From Deinococcus koreensis (GTDB lineage Bacteria; Deinococcota; Deinococci; Deinococcales; Deinococcaceae): a stretch of DNA of 64,000 bases. The notes under the pieces are model-generated. The model was not told the origin of the DNA. It saw only the letters and a program-made list of their open reading frames with translations, and searched no databases. Each line of letters opens with the position of its first letter. The first letter of the stretch is position 1. The DNA is taken from NCBI RefSeq assembly GCF_002901445.1, contig NZ_PPPD01000003.1, positions 124,001-188,000 of the forward strand. The letters run 5' to 3'. A program made the position numbers and the translations under genes. Positions 17,274 to 26,807 of the stretch are shown piece by piece.

Positions 17274-18149
17274 ATGACCGAGCGACCGAAGGCGGAGGAC
17301 TTTAAAGACGCCCAGCTGCTGCCCTACCCGGCCAGGCAGTCCGAGATGACGATCGCGCCGCAGACGGAGCTGAGCGAGTACCGGGCGGCCGGCAAGCTGC
17401 GCGGCAAGGTCGCCCTGATCACCGGCGGCGACAGCGGCATCGGGCGCGCGGTCGCGCTGGCCTATGCGCTCGAGGGCGCCCAGGTCGCTATCGTCTACAA
17501 CGAGAACGACGCCGATGCCGAGGACACCCGCGCGATGGTCGAGGCCCGGGGCGGGTCGTGCCTCGTGATCCGGGCCGATGTCCGGAGGAAGGCCGCCTGC
17601 TCGGACGCCGTGGAGCGCACGGTGCAGGAATACGGTGGCCTGAACGTCCTGGTGAACAACGCCGCCTACCAGAAAACCCAGACCAGCATCCTGGACATCG
17701 GGGAGGAGCAGCTGCGGCGCACGCTGGAGACCAACCTCTTCGGCTACGTCTTCATGATCCAGGCCGCGCTGCCGCACCTGTCGGAGGGCGACGCGATCAT
17801 CAATACCGGCTCGATCGTCGGGCAGACCGGCAATGAGCTGCTGGTGGACTACTGCGCCTCCAAGGGGGCCATCCACGCCCTGACCCGCGCGCTGGCCCTG
17901 CAGTTCGGCAAGCTGGGCAACGGCATCCGCATCAACGCCGTGGTGCCGGGGCCGGTCTGGACACCCAACATCCCCGGCACCATGCCGCTGGAGGAGGTGC
18001 AGCAGTTCGGCCACGAGGTCGCGCTGGGCCGCCCCGGACAGCCCGAGGAGCTGGCCCCCGCCTACGTGTTCCTGGCCAGCGCCGACAGCTCGTTCGTGAT
18101 GGGCTCCCTGCTGCACGTCACGGGCGGCAAGCTGTCGAGCGACGCGTGA
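17274..18149 (+). CDS. SDR oxidoreductase heading sugar-oxidation operon
   Basis: The 291-residue SDR has TGGDSGIGRAVALAYALEG (cofactor), VLVNNAAYQ, the catalytic STGSIVG-type Ser with YCASKGA (Tyr-Lys) and VVPGPVWTPNIPG. A 45-residue polar lead matches that of its paralogue at 5254. The ATG at 17274 fits family length; an earlier ATG at 17205 falls almost within the terminator. The next gene begins inside its stop (GTGA), so it heads a four-gene coupled operon. The partners (Gluc3-like, GMC flavoprotein, GH1-like) suggest polyol or sugar substrates, by inference. Confidence 0.9.
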   Translation: MTERPKAEDFKDAQLLPYPARQSEMTIAPQTELSEYRAAGKLRGKVALITGGDSGIGRAVALAYALEGAQVAIVYNENDADAEDTRAMVEARGGSCLVIRADVRRKAACSDAVERTVQEYGGLNVLVNNAAYQKTQTSILDIGEEQLRRTLETNLFGYVFMIQAALPHLSEGDAIINTGSIVGQTGNELLVDYCASKGAIHALTRALALQFGKLGNGIRINAVVPGPVWTPNIPGTMPLEEVQQFGHEVALGRPGQPEELAPAYVFLASADSSFVMGSLLHVTGGKLSSDA

Positions 18150-18724
18150 GCCGCGACCCACAAGGCGCCGGGGCCACCCTGGCCGAACTCCTGAAGTCCC
18201 CGCACGTCACCAGTCCTACCCGGCAGGTGCTGGAGGAGCGGCTAGAGGCACGACACGAGCCGCGTGCCCTGCAGGCCGACGAGTTCAGCCGGCTGCAGGC
18301 GGTGGCCCGGCGCCTAGTGCCCCCTGATCCCGCGCTGTTCGTTCCCGGTGAGCCCGACCTGGCGGGAGCGGTGGATCACCGACTGGCGAGTGGCCTGGGC
18401 GACGGCTGGCGCTACGACGACACGCCGCCCGACCTGGAGGCGCTGAAAGAGCTGCTGGACGTGCTACCGGTAGATTTCGTGAATCAGCCCAGCGAGGGCC
18501 AGGACGCACACCTCCGCCGCCTGCAGGAGCGCTTGCCCCACGCCTTCGAGGATCTGCTGGCCGAGCTGACCGAGGTGTACTACAGTCATCCGCTCGTGCA
18601 GGTGAGCCTGGGGGTGGCGCCCTTCGCCGACGCTCCCGGCTGGACGCGCATCGGGCTGGACGAACGCGAAGAGTGGGAGCCACAGGTGGGCGGGGCCGCT
18701 CCCAGTCCGGAGCGTCATGGCTGA
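18146..18724 (+). CDS. Gluconate 2-dehydrogenase subunit 3-like protein
   Basis: The 192-residue protein is assigned mainly from context and from features typical of the small Gluc3 subunit that accompanies GMC-type membrane dehydrogenases: LQADEFSRLQAVARRLVPPD near residue 40, DLAGAVDHRLASG, and the C-terminal VYYSHPLVQVSLG. Classical Gluc3 subunits carry a Tat signal; none is present here, so the complex may be cytoplasmic. It starts with GTG inside the SDR stop and overlaps the GMC gene by 8 nt. It probably forms a complex with the downstream flavoprotein. Confidence 0.75.
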   Translation: MSRDPQGAGATLAELLKSPHVTSPTRQVLEERLEARHEPRALQADEFSRLQAVARRLVPPDPALFVPGEPDLAGAVDHRLASGLGDGWRYDDTPPDLEALKELLDVLPVDFVNQPSEGQDAHLRRLQERLPHAFEDLLAELTEVYYSHPLVQVSLGVAPFADAPGWTRIGLDEREEWEPQVGGAAPSPERHG

Positions 18725-20333
18725 CTTGAGGGACATGGGGCGGCAGGACAGCGGGCCGCACGGTTCAGGGCGCCAGGACTTCGACGCCGTGGTGATCGGG
18801 ACGGGCGCGGGCGGCGCACCGCTGCTGGCCCGGCTGGCTCAGGCGGGGCTGCGCGTGCTCGCGCTGGAAGCGGGCGAGGCCCACCCGCCAGAGGCCATGC
18901 CCACCGACGAACGCGCCCAGGCCGGGCTCTTCTGGCGCGACGAGCGGCTCTCGGCCGGGGCCAACCCCCTCCCGTTCGGCAACAACAATTCCGGCTGCGG
19001 CGTGGGCGGCTCGACCCTGCACTACACCGCCTACGTGCCCCGCCCCCAGCCCGACGACTTCCACCTACGCCGCACCTTCGGGGTGGGCGAGGACTGGCCG
19101 CTGGCGTTTTCGAAGCTGGAGGGGTACTTCGACGAGCTGGAGGGCTTTCTGGGCGTGTCCGGCCCGGCCACCTATCCCTGGGGGCCGCCGCGCCGCCAGG
19201 GCTACGCCCACCCGCCGCTGCCCCTGAACGGCGCGGCCCAGCTCATGCAGCGGGGGGCCGAGGCGGTCGGCCTGCGCACCTCGCCCGCTCCCAACGCCGC
19301 GCTCAGCCGCCCGCAGGAGCAGGAGGGCTACGGCCTGCGGCCCGCCTGCACCAACCGGGGGTTCTGTCAGGCCGGCTGCTCGGTGGGGGCCAAGGCCAGC
19401 ATGGACGTGACCTTCCTGCCGCTGGCCACCCGCCACGGCGCCGAGATCCGCGCTGGCTGCTTCGTGACCGATCTGGAGCGGCGCGGCGACCGCGTGACCG
19501 GCGTGGTGTACCGGCAGGGTGGCCAGGAACGCCGCGTGCGGGCAGGGGCGGTCTTTCTGGCGGCGGGCGCCATCGAGACCCCCCGGCTGCTGCTGCGGCT
19601 CGGGCTGGCGAACTCCAGCGGGCAGGTCGGGCGCAACTTCATGGCCCACGTGGGCACCCAGCTGTGGGGGCAGGTGGAGGAGGAGGTGCGGCCCCACAAG
19701 GGCATCCCCGGCGCCCTGATCTCCGAGGACACCCACCGCCCGGAGGGCGCGGACTTCGCGGGCGGTTACCTCGTGCAGAGCATCGGTGTGATGCCCGTGA
19801 CCTACGCCTCGCAGTTCGCGCGCGGTACCGGCACCTGGGGCGCGGCGCTGACCTCGCACATGCGCGGCTACCGGCACACCGCCGGCATCAACGTTCTGGG
19901 CGACTGTCTGCCGCAGCCCGGCAACTTCCTGGAACTCTCGGACGAACCCGACGGCCGCGGCCTGCCCAAACCGCGCATCCACTTCTCGTGGGGCGAGAAC
20001 GAGCGCCGCATGAACGCCCACGCCACCCGCCTGATGACCGACCTCTGGACGGCCGCCGGAGCGAGCGGTTTGTGGACGCTCGAGCGCTCGGCCCACGTGA
20101 TCGGCACGGCGCGCATGGGCCGTGACCCCCGCCGCAGCGTGGTGCGCCCCGACGGCCGCGCCCACGACCTGGAGAACCTCTACATCAGCGACAATTCGAC
20201 CTTTCCCAGCGCACTGAGCGTCAACCCCGCCCTGACGATCATGGCTCTCTCCCTGCGCACCGCCGATGGCTTCCTGGCGGCCCGCCGAAAGGGTGAGAGT
20301 GCTTGTGATCGGGGCGCCCTGGAGCAGACATGA
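18717..20333 (+). CDS. GMC-family FAD oxidoreductase
   Basis: The 538-residue flavoprotein has FAD-binding VVIGTGAGGAPLLARLA near residue 24, the GMC signature NNSGCGVGGSTLHYTAY, and the second motif FLAAGAIETPRLLLRLGLA. The C-terminal catalytic region has His in HVIGTARMG and Asn in VNPALTIMAL. Four Cys occur near residues 204-221 (PACTNRGFCQAGCSVG), as in gluconate-dehydrogenase-type large subunits, where the motif is conserved. No signal peptide is visible. The overlap with the upstream Gluc3-like gene and with the GH1-like gene (ATGA) points to one enzyme complex oxidising a sugar, polyol or glycoside. Confidence 0.9.
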   Translation: MADLRDMGRQDSGPHGSGRQDFDAVVIGTGAGGAPLLARLAQAGLRVLALEAGEAHPPEAMPTDERAQAGLFWRDERLSAGANPLPFGNNNSGCGVGGSTLHYTAYVPRPQPDDFHLRRTFGVGEDWPLAFSKLEGYFDELEGFLGVSGPATYPWGPPRRQGYAHPPLPLNGAAQLMQRGAEAVGLRTSPAPNAALSRPQEQEGYGLRPACTNRGFCQAGCSVGAKASMDVTFLPLATRHGAEIRAGCFVTDLERRGDRVTGVVYRQGGQERRVRAGAVFLAAGAIETPRLLLRLGLANSSGQVGRNFMAHVGTQLWGQVEEEVRPHKGIPGALISEDTHRPEGADFAGGYLVQSIGVMPVTYASQFARGTGTWGAALTSHMRGYRHTAGINVLGDCLPQPGNFLELSDEPDGRGLPKPRIHFSWGENERRMNAHATRLMTDLWTAAGASGLWTLERSAHVIGTARMGRDPRRSVVRPDGRAHDLENLYISDNSTFPSALSVNPALTIMALSLRTADGFLAARRKGESACDRGALEQT

Positions 20334-21667
20334 GCACGAGTTTTCTCGACATCATCCAGCAGCGTCAGGGGGGCGGCCCCGCCGCCGGGGACGAATTCGG
20401 CGGCGCCCAGGGCCACGACGGCTCGGGCCTGCCCAGCGCCCAGGCCAGCAACTTCATGTTCGCCACCGGGATCGAGTGCTCCTACCCCACCATCCAGGGC
20501 GGCCGCGTGCGGCGCGACCAGCTGGAGGAATGCGGGCATTACGAGCGCTGGCGCGACGACCTGCGGCTGGTGAAGGAACTGGGCCTGCGCTTCCTGCGCT
20601 ACGGCCTGCCCTACCACCGCGTCCATTTGGGGCCGGGGCACTACGACTGGGAATTCGCCGATCAGGCCATGGCCGAGCTGCGCCGCCTGGGCATCACGCC
20701 GATCCTCGACCTGTTGCACTTCGGGGTGCCCGACTGGCTGGGCAACTTCCAGAACCCCGAGCTGCCGGTGCACTTCGCCGCCTATGTCGAGGCGGTGGCC
20801 CGGCGGTATCCCTGGGTGCGCTACTACACGCCGGTGAACGAGATCTACGTGACCGCCCGGGCGAGCGGCCGCGACGGCCTGTGGAACGAGCAGCTCAAGA
20901 GCGAGATCGGCTTCGTCACGGCGCTCAAGCACGCCACGGCCGCCAACATCCTGGCCTGCCACGCCATCGCCCGCGTGCGGCCCGACGCGATCATCGTGCA
21001 GAGCGAGAGCGCCGAGTTCCTGCACGACGCCAGCACCCGCCGGCGCCCCGAGATCGCGCTGCAGAACCGCCTGCGCTTCCTGGCCTTCGACCTGCTCTAT
21101 TCCGTGCCGCCCGACGCCGACATCTGCCTGTACATGATGGACAACGGCCTGACCCGCGAGGAATACCAGTGGTTCATGGCCGGGGAGCCGCCGGGCCACC
21201 AGATCATGGGCAACGACTATTACGGCCGCAACGAGAAGATCGTGAAGCCCGACGGCACGGTCTGTATCGCCGAAGACGTGCTGGGCTGGTCGCAGATCAC
21301 CCGCGCCTACTACGAGCGCTACCGCAAGCCCGTGTTCCACACCGAGACCAACGTCTTCGACCCCGAACAGGCGCCGGCCTGGCTCTGGAAACAGTGGATG
21401 AACGTGCTCAGCATGCGCCAGGAGGGCGTGCCGGTGCTGGGCTTCACGTGGTACAGCCTGATCGACCAGATCGACTGGGACATCCAGCTGGCCGAGCAGC
21501 GCGGCACCGTCAACGCCTGTGGCCTCTACGACCTGAACCGCCAGCCCCGCCCGGTGGCCGCCGCCTACCGCGAGCTGCTGGAACACTTCGGGCAGATTAC
21601 CCTGATGGCCCACGGGGAGTTCTTCGAGATCACGGATCAGCCGGCCCGCCTGAAGGTAGAAGTGTAG
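20330..21667 (+). CDS. GH1-like beta-glucosidase family protein
   Basis: The 445-residue (beta/alpha)8 barrel has the putative acid/base Glu171 (YTPVNEIYVTA) and nucleophile Glu339 (VFHTETNVFDP), plus LRFLRYGLPYHRVHLGPGHYDW and the closing WYSLIDQIDWD. No signal peptide, so cytoplasmic. The first 40 residues are Gly/Gln/Ser-rich. It is related to the GH1-like half of the 11775-14270 fusion (both have a GxHYD(W/F) segment, LLHxGVPD and PVNEI). The ATG overlaps the GMC stop by ATGA. It may release or modify the sugar that the SDR/GMC enzymes oxidise; retaining hydrolysis is the family mechanism, but activity is untested. Confidence 0.88.
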   Translation: MSTSFLDIIQQRQGGGPAAGDEFGGAQGHDGSGLPSAQASNFMFATGIECSYPTIQGGRVRRDQLEECGHYERWRDDLRLVKELGLRFLRYGLPYHRVHLGPGHYDWEFADQAMAELRRLGITPILDLLHFGVPDWLGNFQNPELPVHFAAYVEAVARRYPWVRYYTPVNEIYVTARASGRDGLWNEQLKSEIGFVTALKHATAANILACHAIARVRPDAIIVQSESAEFLHDASTRRRPEIALQNRLRFLAFDLLYSVPPDADICLYMMDNGLTREEYQWFMAGEPPGHQIMGNDYYGRNEKIVKPDGTVCIAEDVLGWSQITRAYYERYRKPVFHTETNVFDPEQAPAWLWKQWMNVLSMRQEGVPVLGFTWYSLIDQIDWDIQLAEQRGTVNACGLYDLNRQPRPVAAAYRELLEHFGQITLMAHGEFFEITDQPARLKVEV

Positions 21668-22253
21668 GAAGTCCGGCCAGAACTGGTTCTGTGCCTCTCA
21701 CCGTCGGTGCCCGGCGAGCCTGCTGGTTCGATTGGAGAACCGAAGGATCAGCGTTCGCCTCTGGACTCCGGGTCACGTCGTTGCATTGCTTTGAGCAGAT
21801 CCTCTTCCAAAAGCGAGGCGTGGAGACGGCCCTGTCACGCCCCGTCGGGACATACCGGACGTCAGGAGGCCGACGAAGCTGGCCCGTCCGGGTTCTGAGC
21901 AAGGCCTGGATCAGCTTCGGCGAAATCACCACCACTGCCCTCTGGCACGGCTCCCGAATTTCTGACCGGCCGTTCACGTCGGCTGGCACGCTCTTTTTGT
22001 GACTTGAATATGACTTAAGACTTGATAAAGCCCGCTGGAGCGATCTCCACGACCCCCGGCGGGGGCGTAGCCGTCCTGGCATCCGAGTCACAGGGCAGTC
22101 ACAGTGCATCGGCACACTCGGGAAGAACTTCGCCCCAGGCGCGTTCTCGGCGTCCCATTGGTCGGGCCGCCTGCCCCTTAGGGTGCGCCGTGTCTTTCTG
22201 GCGCCTCACGCCACGCCTGGCCCGCCCCGCGATCTGCAGCAAAGGAGCCTTCC
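21668..22253. other. Long intergenic region upstream of second subtilase
   Basis: 586 bp without a credible gene; the minus-strand open frame of 161 codons lacks a recognisable fold or ribosome-binding site. The segment 21990-22030 is AT-rich with three GACTTRA elements and is the best regulatory candidate. AAAGGAG at the right end serves the subtilase. Confidence 0.45.
22001..22025 (+). promoter_or_regulatory. Triple GACTTRA direct repeat upstream of subtilase
   Basis: GACTTGA (22001), GACTTAA (22012) and GACTTGA (22019) lie in one AT-rich block. The first two are 11 bp apart, the pitch favoured by OmpR/PhoB-type regulators. GATAAA at 22023 could be part of a -10. Regulator unknown. Confidence 0.35.
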
Positions 22254-23570
22254 ATGTCACTCACCTCGAATTTCAGGTTCAGCCTCGCCTCCCTGACGCT
22301 CCTTCTGCTGGCCGGATGCAGCCAGGTGCAGGGCCCCCTCCAGGCAGCCCCCAGTTTCGCTTCCACAGCGACCGTGACCCTGCGGGCGGGCGATACCCGT
22401 GCGTCGGTAGAGGAGGCCTCCCACGGACAGGTGCTGGTCTGGCGTCCTGAGGCTGGCTTCGCTGTTCTCGGACTGACGGGCGGGGCTCAGGCTGGTCTGC
22501 ACGCGCAGGCTGTAGGCGGCGCACAGGTCGAGGACAACCTGGGGATGATCACTGGAGGCGGCGCCACGAGCGCCTGGAACGCGCCGGGCGTGGCGGCCAG
22601 CGGCCGGGCCTACTTCTGGGGTGGAGGCCGGGCGTATTTCTGGGGTGGAGGTCGGGCCTACTTCTGGGGCGGGGGAGCTGGTGTTGTCGGTGGTCTGAGC
22701 GAGAATTCTGCGCTCTGGAAGCAGACCAACCTGAAGGGGGCCTGGGCGCTTGCGCCGCGTCTCGGCGAAGGGGTCACGGTCGCGATCATCGATACCGGTC
22801 TCGACCAGGGACACGAAGCGTTCCAGGCTTCGCTCGTGCCCGCCTCACAGCGCTGGGACTTTGTCGGGCAGGATGCTGACCCGCAGGAGGAGGGCACGTT
22901 TGATGACGCCCTCTACGGCCACGGTACCAACGTCGCCGGGATCGTCCTGCAGGTCGCTCCGCACGCCCGCATCATGCCTATCCGGGCGCTCCGCCCGGAC
23001 GGCAGCGGAGACACCACTTCCGTGGTGCAGGCCATCGACTGGGCCGTGGAGCATGGGGCCCAGGTCATCAACCTCTCGCTGGGCTCAGTTCAGAAAACCG
23101 GGGTGCTCAAGCGCATGATCAACTACGCCACCGAGCAGGGCGTCTATGTGGTGGCCTCGTCGGGCAATTCCGGAGACCGGCACATCACGTACCCGGCCCG
23201 CTATGGTCAGGAAGGGGGCCGGCTCGGCGCTCTGTCCCTGGGTGTGGGCAGTGTGGACGCACAGGATCGCAAGTCCAGCTTCTCGACCTACGGGAGGGAA
23301 CTGGAGGTCACGGCGCCGGGCGAGCAGGTTTTCGGCCCGGTACCCGGCAATCTGGTGTCTTCCTGGAGCGGCACCTCGATGGCCGCGCCGATGGTCTCCG
23401 GTTCACTGGCCCTGGCCCTTGGGCAGCCGCTGAAGGTCAAAGCGCAGGAACTGACCGATCAGCTGGTCAAGAGTGGGGACGATGTCAGCAGGCTCAACCA
23501 GCCCTACAGGGATGAGCTGGGCCGGCGCCTGAACATCGGTGCCTTTATCGAAGCGGCCGTCCGGCCCTGA
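22254..23570 (+). CDS. S8 subtilisin-like lipoprotein protease with GRAYFWGG repeats
   Basis: The 438-residue subtilase begins with a lipoprotein signal and lipobox LLAGC (Cys22). A propeptide-like region is followed by three tandem octapeptides GRAYFWGG (117-140). The catalytic domain has Asp180 (IIDTG), His223 (GHGTNVAG), Asn305 (SSGNSG) and Ser375 (GTSMAAP), so the triad is intact. AAAGGAG lies 6 nt before the ATG. It has the layout of the 1317-2678 protease (lipobox, propeptide, Trp/Gly octapeptide array, S8 domain) although the octapeptide differs. The TPR-HD-GYP-GGDEF gene starts 35 bp downstream, probably in the same transcript. Confidence 0.93.
   Translation: MSLTSNFRFSLASLTLLLLAGCSQVQGPLQAAPSFASTATVTLRAGDTRASVEEASHGQVLVWRPEAGFAVLGLTGGAQAGLHAQAVGGAQVEDNLGMITGGGATSAWNAPGVAASGRAYFWGGGRAYFWGGGRAYFWGGGAGVVGGLSENSALWKQTNLKGAWALAPRLGEGVTVAIIDTGLDQGHEAFQASLVPASQRWDFVGQDADPQEEGTFDDALYGHGTNVAGIVLQVAPHARIMPIRALRPDGSGDTTSVVQAIDWAVEHGAQVINLSLGSVQKTGVLKRMINYATEQGVYVVASSGNSGDRHITYPARYGQEGGRLGALSLGVGSVDAQDRKSSFSTYGRELEVTAPGEQVFGPVPGNLVSSWSGTSMAAPMVSGSLALALGQPLKVKAQELTDQLVKSGDDVSRLNQPYRDELGRRLNIGAFIEAAVRP
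22602..22673 (+). repeat. Three 24-nt in-frame repeats coding GRAYFWGG
   Basis: A 72-nt coding array has three near-identical 24-nt units between propeptide and catalytic domain. It has the same unit length and position as the array in the other subtilase. Confidence 0.9.
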
Positions 23571-23604
23571 AGAGGGCGCGTCTCTCCCACCGGGAGGAGT
23601 CCTG

Positions 23605-26241
23605 ATGACCATACTGTCCCCCCCGCCCACCTTGCCCCTGCCTCAGCGGGCCCATCTGGATGGACTGTTGTCCGCAGCGGCAGCGCTGCTGCCCTCCGAT
23701 CCCGGCCGCGCTCTGGAACTCTCCACGGAGGCCCTCAGGGTTACGGTCGCCAGTGAGCCACTGGGAGAAGCTCAGGCCCGGCTGGGCGTGGGACAGGCCC
23801 TGCACCGGCTCGCGCAGTTTCAGGAAGCACAGGAGGAACTGGAGGTCGCGGCCGCGATCTATCGGCGGTGCGGAAACGCGGCCGGTCAGGCGGCCAGCCT
23901 CATTACCCTGGGCAAGGTGAGCCGGGAACTCGGGGAACCCGCCAGGGCCAGTGAACATCTGACCCTGGCTCTGGAACTGGCCCGCGCCGCCGGGAGCGTG
24001 CCCCTCGAAGCGGAGGCCCTGAACCAGCAGGCCGTCCTGCTGCAGATGAGTGGGCAGGCGGCGCCGTCCCTGGAGTGCTTCAGGATGGCGCTGTCGCTGA
24101 GAGAAGACCTGGGCGACGTCGCTGGGACGGCGCAGGTGCTGAACAACATCGGCCAGGTGCATCTGAGTCAGTTGCAGCATGGTGAGGCGTTGCTGGCTCT
24201 GCAACGGGCCTTCGAACTGCTGGCCGATCTGAATGACCCGGTGCTCTCGGCCCAGTGCCTGATGACCATCGCCCACGTGTACGAGGACATCGACGACCTG
24301 GCGCAGGCTTATGACCACCACCGGAGGGCCTACGACCTGGGGCGAACCGGGGGCAACCGACTGGTCGAGCTGTACAGCCTGAACAACCTGGCCGGGGCCG
24401 CGTTCCATCTCGCCAAGCATGAGGAGGCCCGCACGCTGTTCACGCGGGCGCTGGAGCTGGCGGGCGAGGTCGGGCAGCGCTACCTGCAGGGCTGCGCCCA
24501 TCACGGGCTGGGTCAGGCGGAGTGTGTGCTGGGAGATTTACCGCGTGCCCTGGAACACCACCGCCAGGCCCTCGCGATCGCCAGCGAACTCGGCGACCCG
24601 GCCGGCGAGGTAGACGCCCGACTGGGCCTGGGCGAGACCTACCTGCGCCGCGGCGAGATCTTTCAGGCCATCGAACAGCTCGATCTGGCCCTCCCCCTGG
24701 CCCAGCAGGGCGAGCAGCACCGCGCGGTGGTGGAGGCCCACCGGCTGCTGGCACAGGCGCACGAGCGGGCCGGCGACCTGCGCCAGACGGTCGTGCATCT
24801 GCGTGCCCAGCAGGCGCTGACCCAGACCCTGGCCGGAGAACAGCGCGAGCGGCAGACCCGGCAGCTGACCGTGCAGTTCGATGTGGAGCGGGCTCACCAT
24901 GAGGCCGAGCTGTACCGGATGCGGACGGAAACCACCCAGCGCGCCTACGAGGAGGCCGAGGCGCGGGTCGAGCGCCGCACCCGTGAGCTGGCCCGCGCCC
25001 AGGTCGAGGTGCTCACCCGCCTGGCCAACGCGGCCGAGTTCCGGGACGACGTGACCGGCGAACATACGCTGCGCGTGGGCCAGGTGGCCGCCCTGCTCGG
25101 CGCCCAGCTGGGCCTGTGTGCCGACGAGGTCGCTCTGCTGCGCCTCGCCGCCCGGCTGCACGATGTGGGCAAGATCGGTATTTCCGACCTGATCCTGCTC
25201 AAGCCCGACCGGCTCACCTCCGACGAATTCGAGCGGATGAAGGCCCACACCCTGATCGGCAGCCAGATCCTGTCGGGGGGCGACTCGCGCCTGCTGCAGA
25301 TGGCCCAGGAGATCGCGCTGTCTCACCACGAGCACTGGGCCGGGGGCGGTTACCCGGCAAGACTCATCGGCGCCGCCATTCCCCTGAGCGCCCGCATCGT
25401 GGCGGTGGCCGATGTCTACGACGCGCTCTCCCACCAGCGGCCGTACAAGCGCCCCTGGACGACGCCGGAGGTGCTCGCCGAACTGCAGCGCCAGTCCGGG
25501 CGGCAGTTCCAGCCGGAGATCATTGCGGCCCTGATGTCCCTCCACGAGTCGGGCGCCTTGCCCCTGCGCTCACTGGGGGCTGGAGACGATCAGGTGCTCG
25601 ACATCCTGGTTCGTTCGGGGGCCGCTGCCGACAGCGAGAACGGCCTGGCGGGTGTCCCGGCCGCCCAGGACACGCAACTGCTCGCCGAGCACCGGGCGCT
25701 GGAATCCCGCTATGCCCAGGCCCGCGATGAAATCCGGACGCTGCAGGTGGCGGCCTTTACCGACGCGCTGACCGGGCTCGCCAACCGCCGGGCCTTCGAG
25801 GCGGATCTGGAGTCCGCGCTCGTGCAGGCCGAGCGACACGGGCACCTGCTCGGCGTCCTGTCCATGGATCTCGACGGCCTGAAGGGCCTGAACGACGCCC
25901 AGGGCCATGACCAGGGCGACGCCCTGCTGCGCGCGGTGAGCCACGCCCTGCAGGAGCAGTTCGCGCCGCATGGCCGGCTGTACCGCATCGGCGGAGACGA
26001 GTTCGCGCTGATCGCGCCTCAGCTCTCGGGGCAGGCCGTCGGGGCCCTGCAGCTCGGCCTGCAGCGGGGCATGGCCGAGGTGCGCCGGAGTGGCTTTCCC
26101 CACGCTGCGGTCAGCTTTGGCCTGGCCACCTACCCGGACGAAGCCAGCACCCAGGGGGACGTGGTGAGACTCAGCGACCAGCGCATGTATCTGCAGAAGG
26201 CGTCCCGCCGCAGCCCGCCGCTGCGGGTCACGCTGCACTGA
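23605..26241 (+). CDS. TPR / HD-GYP / GGDEF cyclic-di-GMP signalling protein
   Basis: The 878-residue cytoplasmic protein has TPR repeats over about residues 30-410, a coiled coil (about 425-475, [16 protein letters not shown]), an HD-GYP phosphodiesterase domain, and a C-terminal GGDEF diguanylate cyclase. The HD dyad is in HDVGKIG (about 519). The second metal motif reads [11 protein letters not shown] (about 574), with Ala where family members usually have Asp. GGDEF is intact (about 796) and preceded by [18 protein letters not shown]. No RxxD inhibitory site is seen before it. It could both make and degrade c-di-GMP under control of a TPR-bound partner. The ATG at 23605 has GGGAGGAG 6 nt upstream. 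It follows the subtilase by 34 bp. Confidence 0.93.
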   Translation: MTILSPPPTLPLPQRAHLDGLLSAAAALLPSDPGRALELSTEALRVTVASEPLGEAQARLGVGQALHRLAQFQEAQEELEVAAAIYRRCGNAAGQAASLITLGKVSRELGEPARASEHLTLALELARAAGSVPLEAEALNQQAVLLQMSGQAAPSLECFRMALSLREDLGDVAGTAQVLNNIGQVHLSQLQHGEALLALQRAFELLADLNDPVLSAQCLMTIAHVYEDIDDLAQAYDHHRRAYDLGRTGGNRLVELYSLNNLAGAAFHLAKHEEARTLFTRALELAGEVGQRYLQGCAHHGLGQAECVLGDLPRALEHHRQALAIASELGDPAGEVDARLGLGETYLRRGEIFQAIEQLDLALPLAQQGEQHRAVVEAHRLLAQAHERAGDLRQTVVHLRAQQALTQTLAGEQRERQTRQLTVQFDVERAHHEAELYRMRTETTQRAYEEAEARVERRTRELARAQVEVLTRLANAAEFRDDVTGEHTLRVGQVAALLGAQLGLCADEVALLRLAARLHDVGKIGISDLILLKPDRLTSDEFERMKAHTLIGSQILSGGDSRLLQMAQEIALSHHEHWAGGGYPARLIGAAIPLSARIVAVADVYDALSHQRPYKRPWTTPEVLAELQRQSGRQFQPEIIAALMSLHESGALPLRSLGAGDDQVLDILVRSGAAADSENGLAGVPAAQDTQLLAEHRALESRYAQARDEIRTLQVAAFTDALTGLANRRAFEADLESALVQAERHGHLLGVLSMDLDGLKGLNDAQGHDQGDALLRAVSHALQEQFAPHGRLYRIGGDEFALIAPQLSGQAVGALQLGLQRGMAEVRRSGFPHAAVSFGLATYPDEASTQGDVVRLSDQRMYLQKASRRSPPLRVTLH

Positions 26242-26286
26242 ACGGCGCGACGCCCCCGCTGCTCCCCGCCGCCCGGTGCGGCGCGC

Positions 26287-26745
26287 TCAGCGGGCGGTGT
26301 CGGCCAGGTCGGCCAGCTTGGGCAGGCTCACCACGCCCTGCCAGTAGGCCTGGATGGTCGTCATGACCTTCACGTATTCCGCGTAGGTGCCGGGCTTGAT
26401 CACGTACCCGCTGGCCTGGAAGTCGTAGGAGCGGTGGATGTCCTCGGCGGCGTCGGAGGTGGACAGCACCAGCACCGGGATGCTGCGGATCGACTCCAGC
26501 CCCTTGGCCTGCTCCAGAAACTCGTGCCCGCTCATGACGGGCATGTTCAGGTCGAGCACGATCAGGTCGGGGCGCGGGGCCTCCTCGTACCCGGTTTCGC
26601 GGCGCAGGAAGCGCATGGCTTCGTGGCCGTTGACCACATGGTGCAGGTGCATACCCGGCGAGGTGTCCTCGATCATTTCCTGGAACATCAGGGCGTCGGC
26701 CAGCTCATCCTCGACGAGGAGCAGGTTGAAGGGCGGGCGGGTCAT
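26287..26745 (-). CDS. Single-domain CheY-like response regulator
   Basis: The 152-residue receiver has the acidic pair Glu12-Asp13 (VEDELADAL), phospho-acceptor Asp65 (IVLDLNMPVMSG), Ser96 (VLSTSD) and Lys117 (VIKPG). No output domain follows, so it should act by protein interaction, in the manner of Rcp1-type regulators beside phytochrome or PAS kinases. Of two near ATGs (26751 and 26745), the second is chosen because a TAAATT box would place the transcript start on its A. It diverges from the PAS histidine kinase at 26808, its likely partner. It ends 45 bp from the convergent GGDEF gene. Confidence 0.9.
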   Translation of the reverse strand: MTRPPFNLLLVEDELADALMFQEMIEDTSPGMHLHHVVNGHEAMRFLRRETGYEEAPRPDLIVLDLNMPVMSGHEFLEQAKGLESIRSIPVLVLSTSDAAEDIHRSYDFQASGYVIKPGTYAEYVKVMTTIQAYWQGVVSLPKLADLADTAR

Positions 26746-26751
26746 GGGCAT

Positions 26752-26757
26752 AATTTA
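26752..26757 (-). promoter_or_regulatory. -10-like TAAATT, leaderless response regulator
   Basis: TAAATT on the minus strand lies 6 nt before the second ATG; no Shine-Dalgarno is present. Confidence 0.35.
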
Positions 26758-26807
26758 TCGCAGATGCCCGGCCCACCCGAAGTCTGTCCGCTCTGCCCGG
26801 GTGTGGG

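Noticed and set aside
21630..22115. 161-codon minus-strand frame in the gap before the second subtilase
   Set aside because: No RBS, no fold, and the end overlaps the GH1-like gene; no similarity to a transposase could be recognised.
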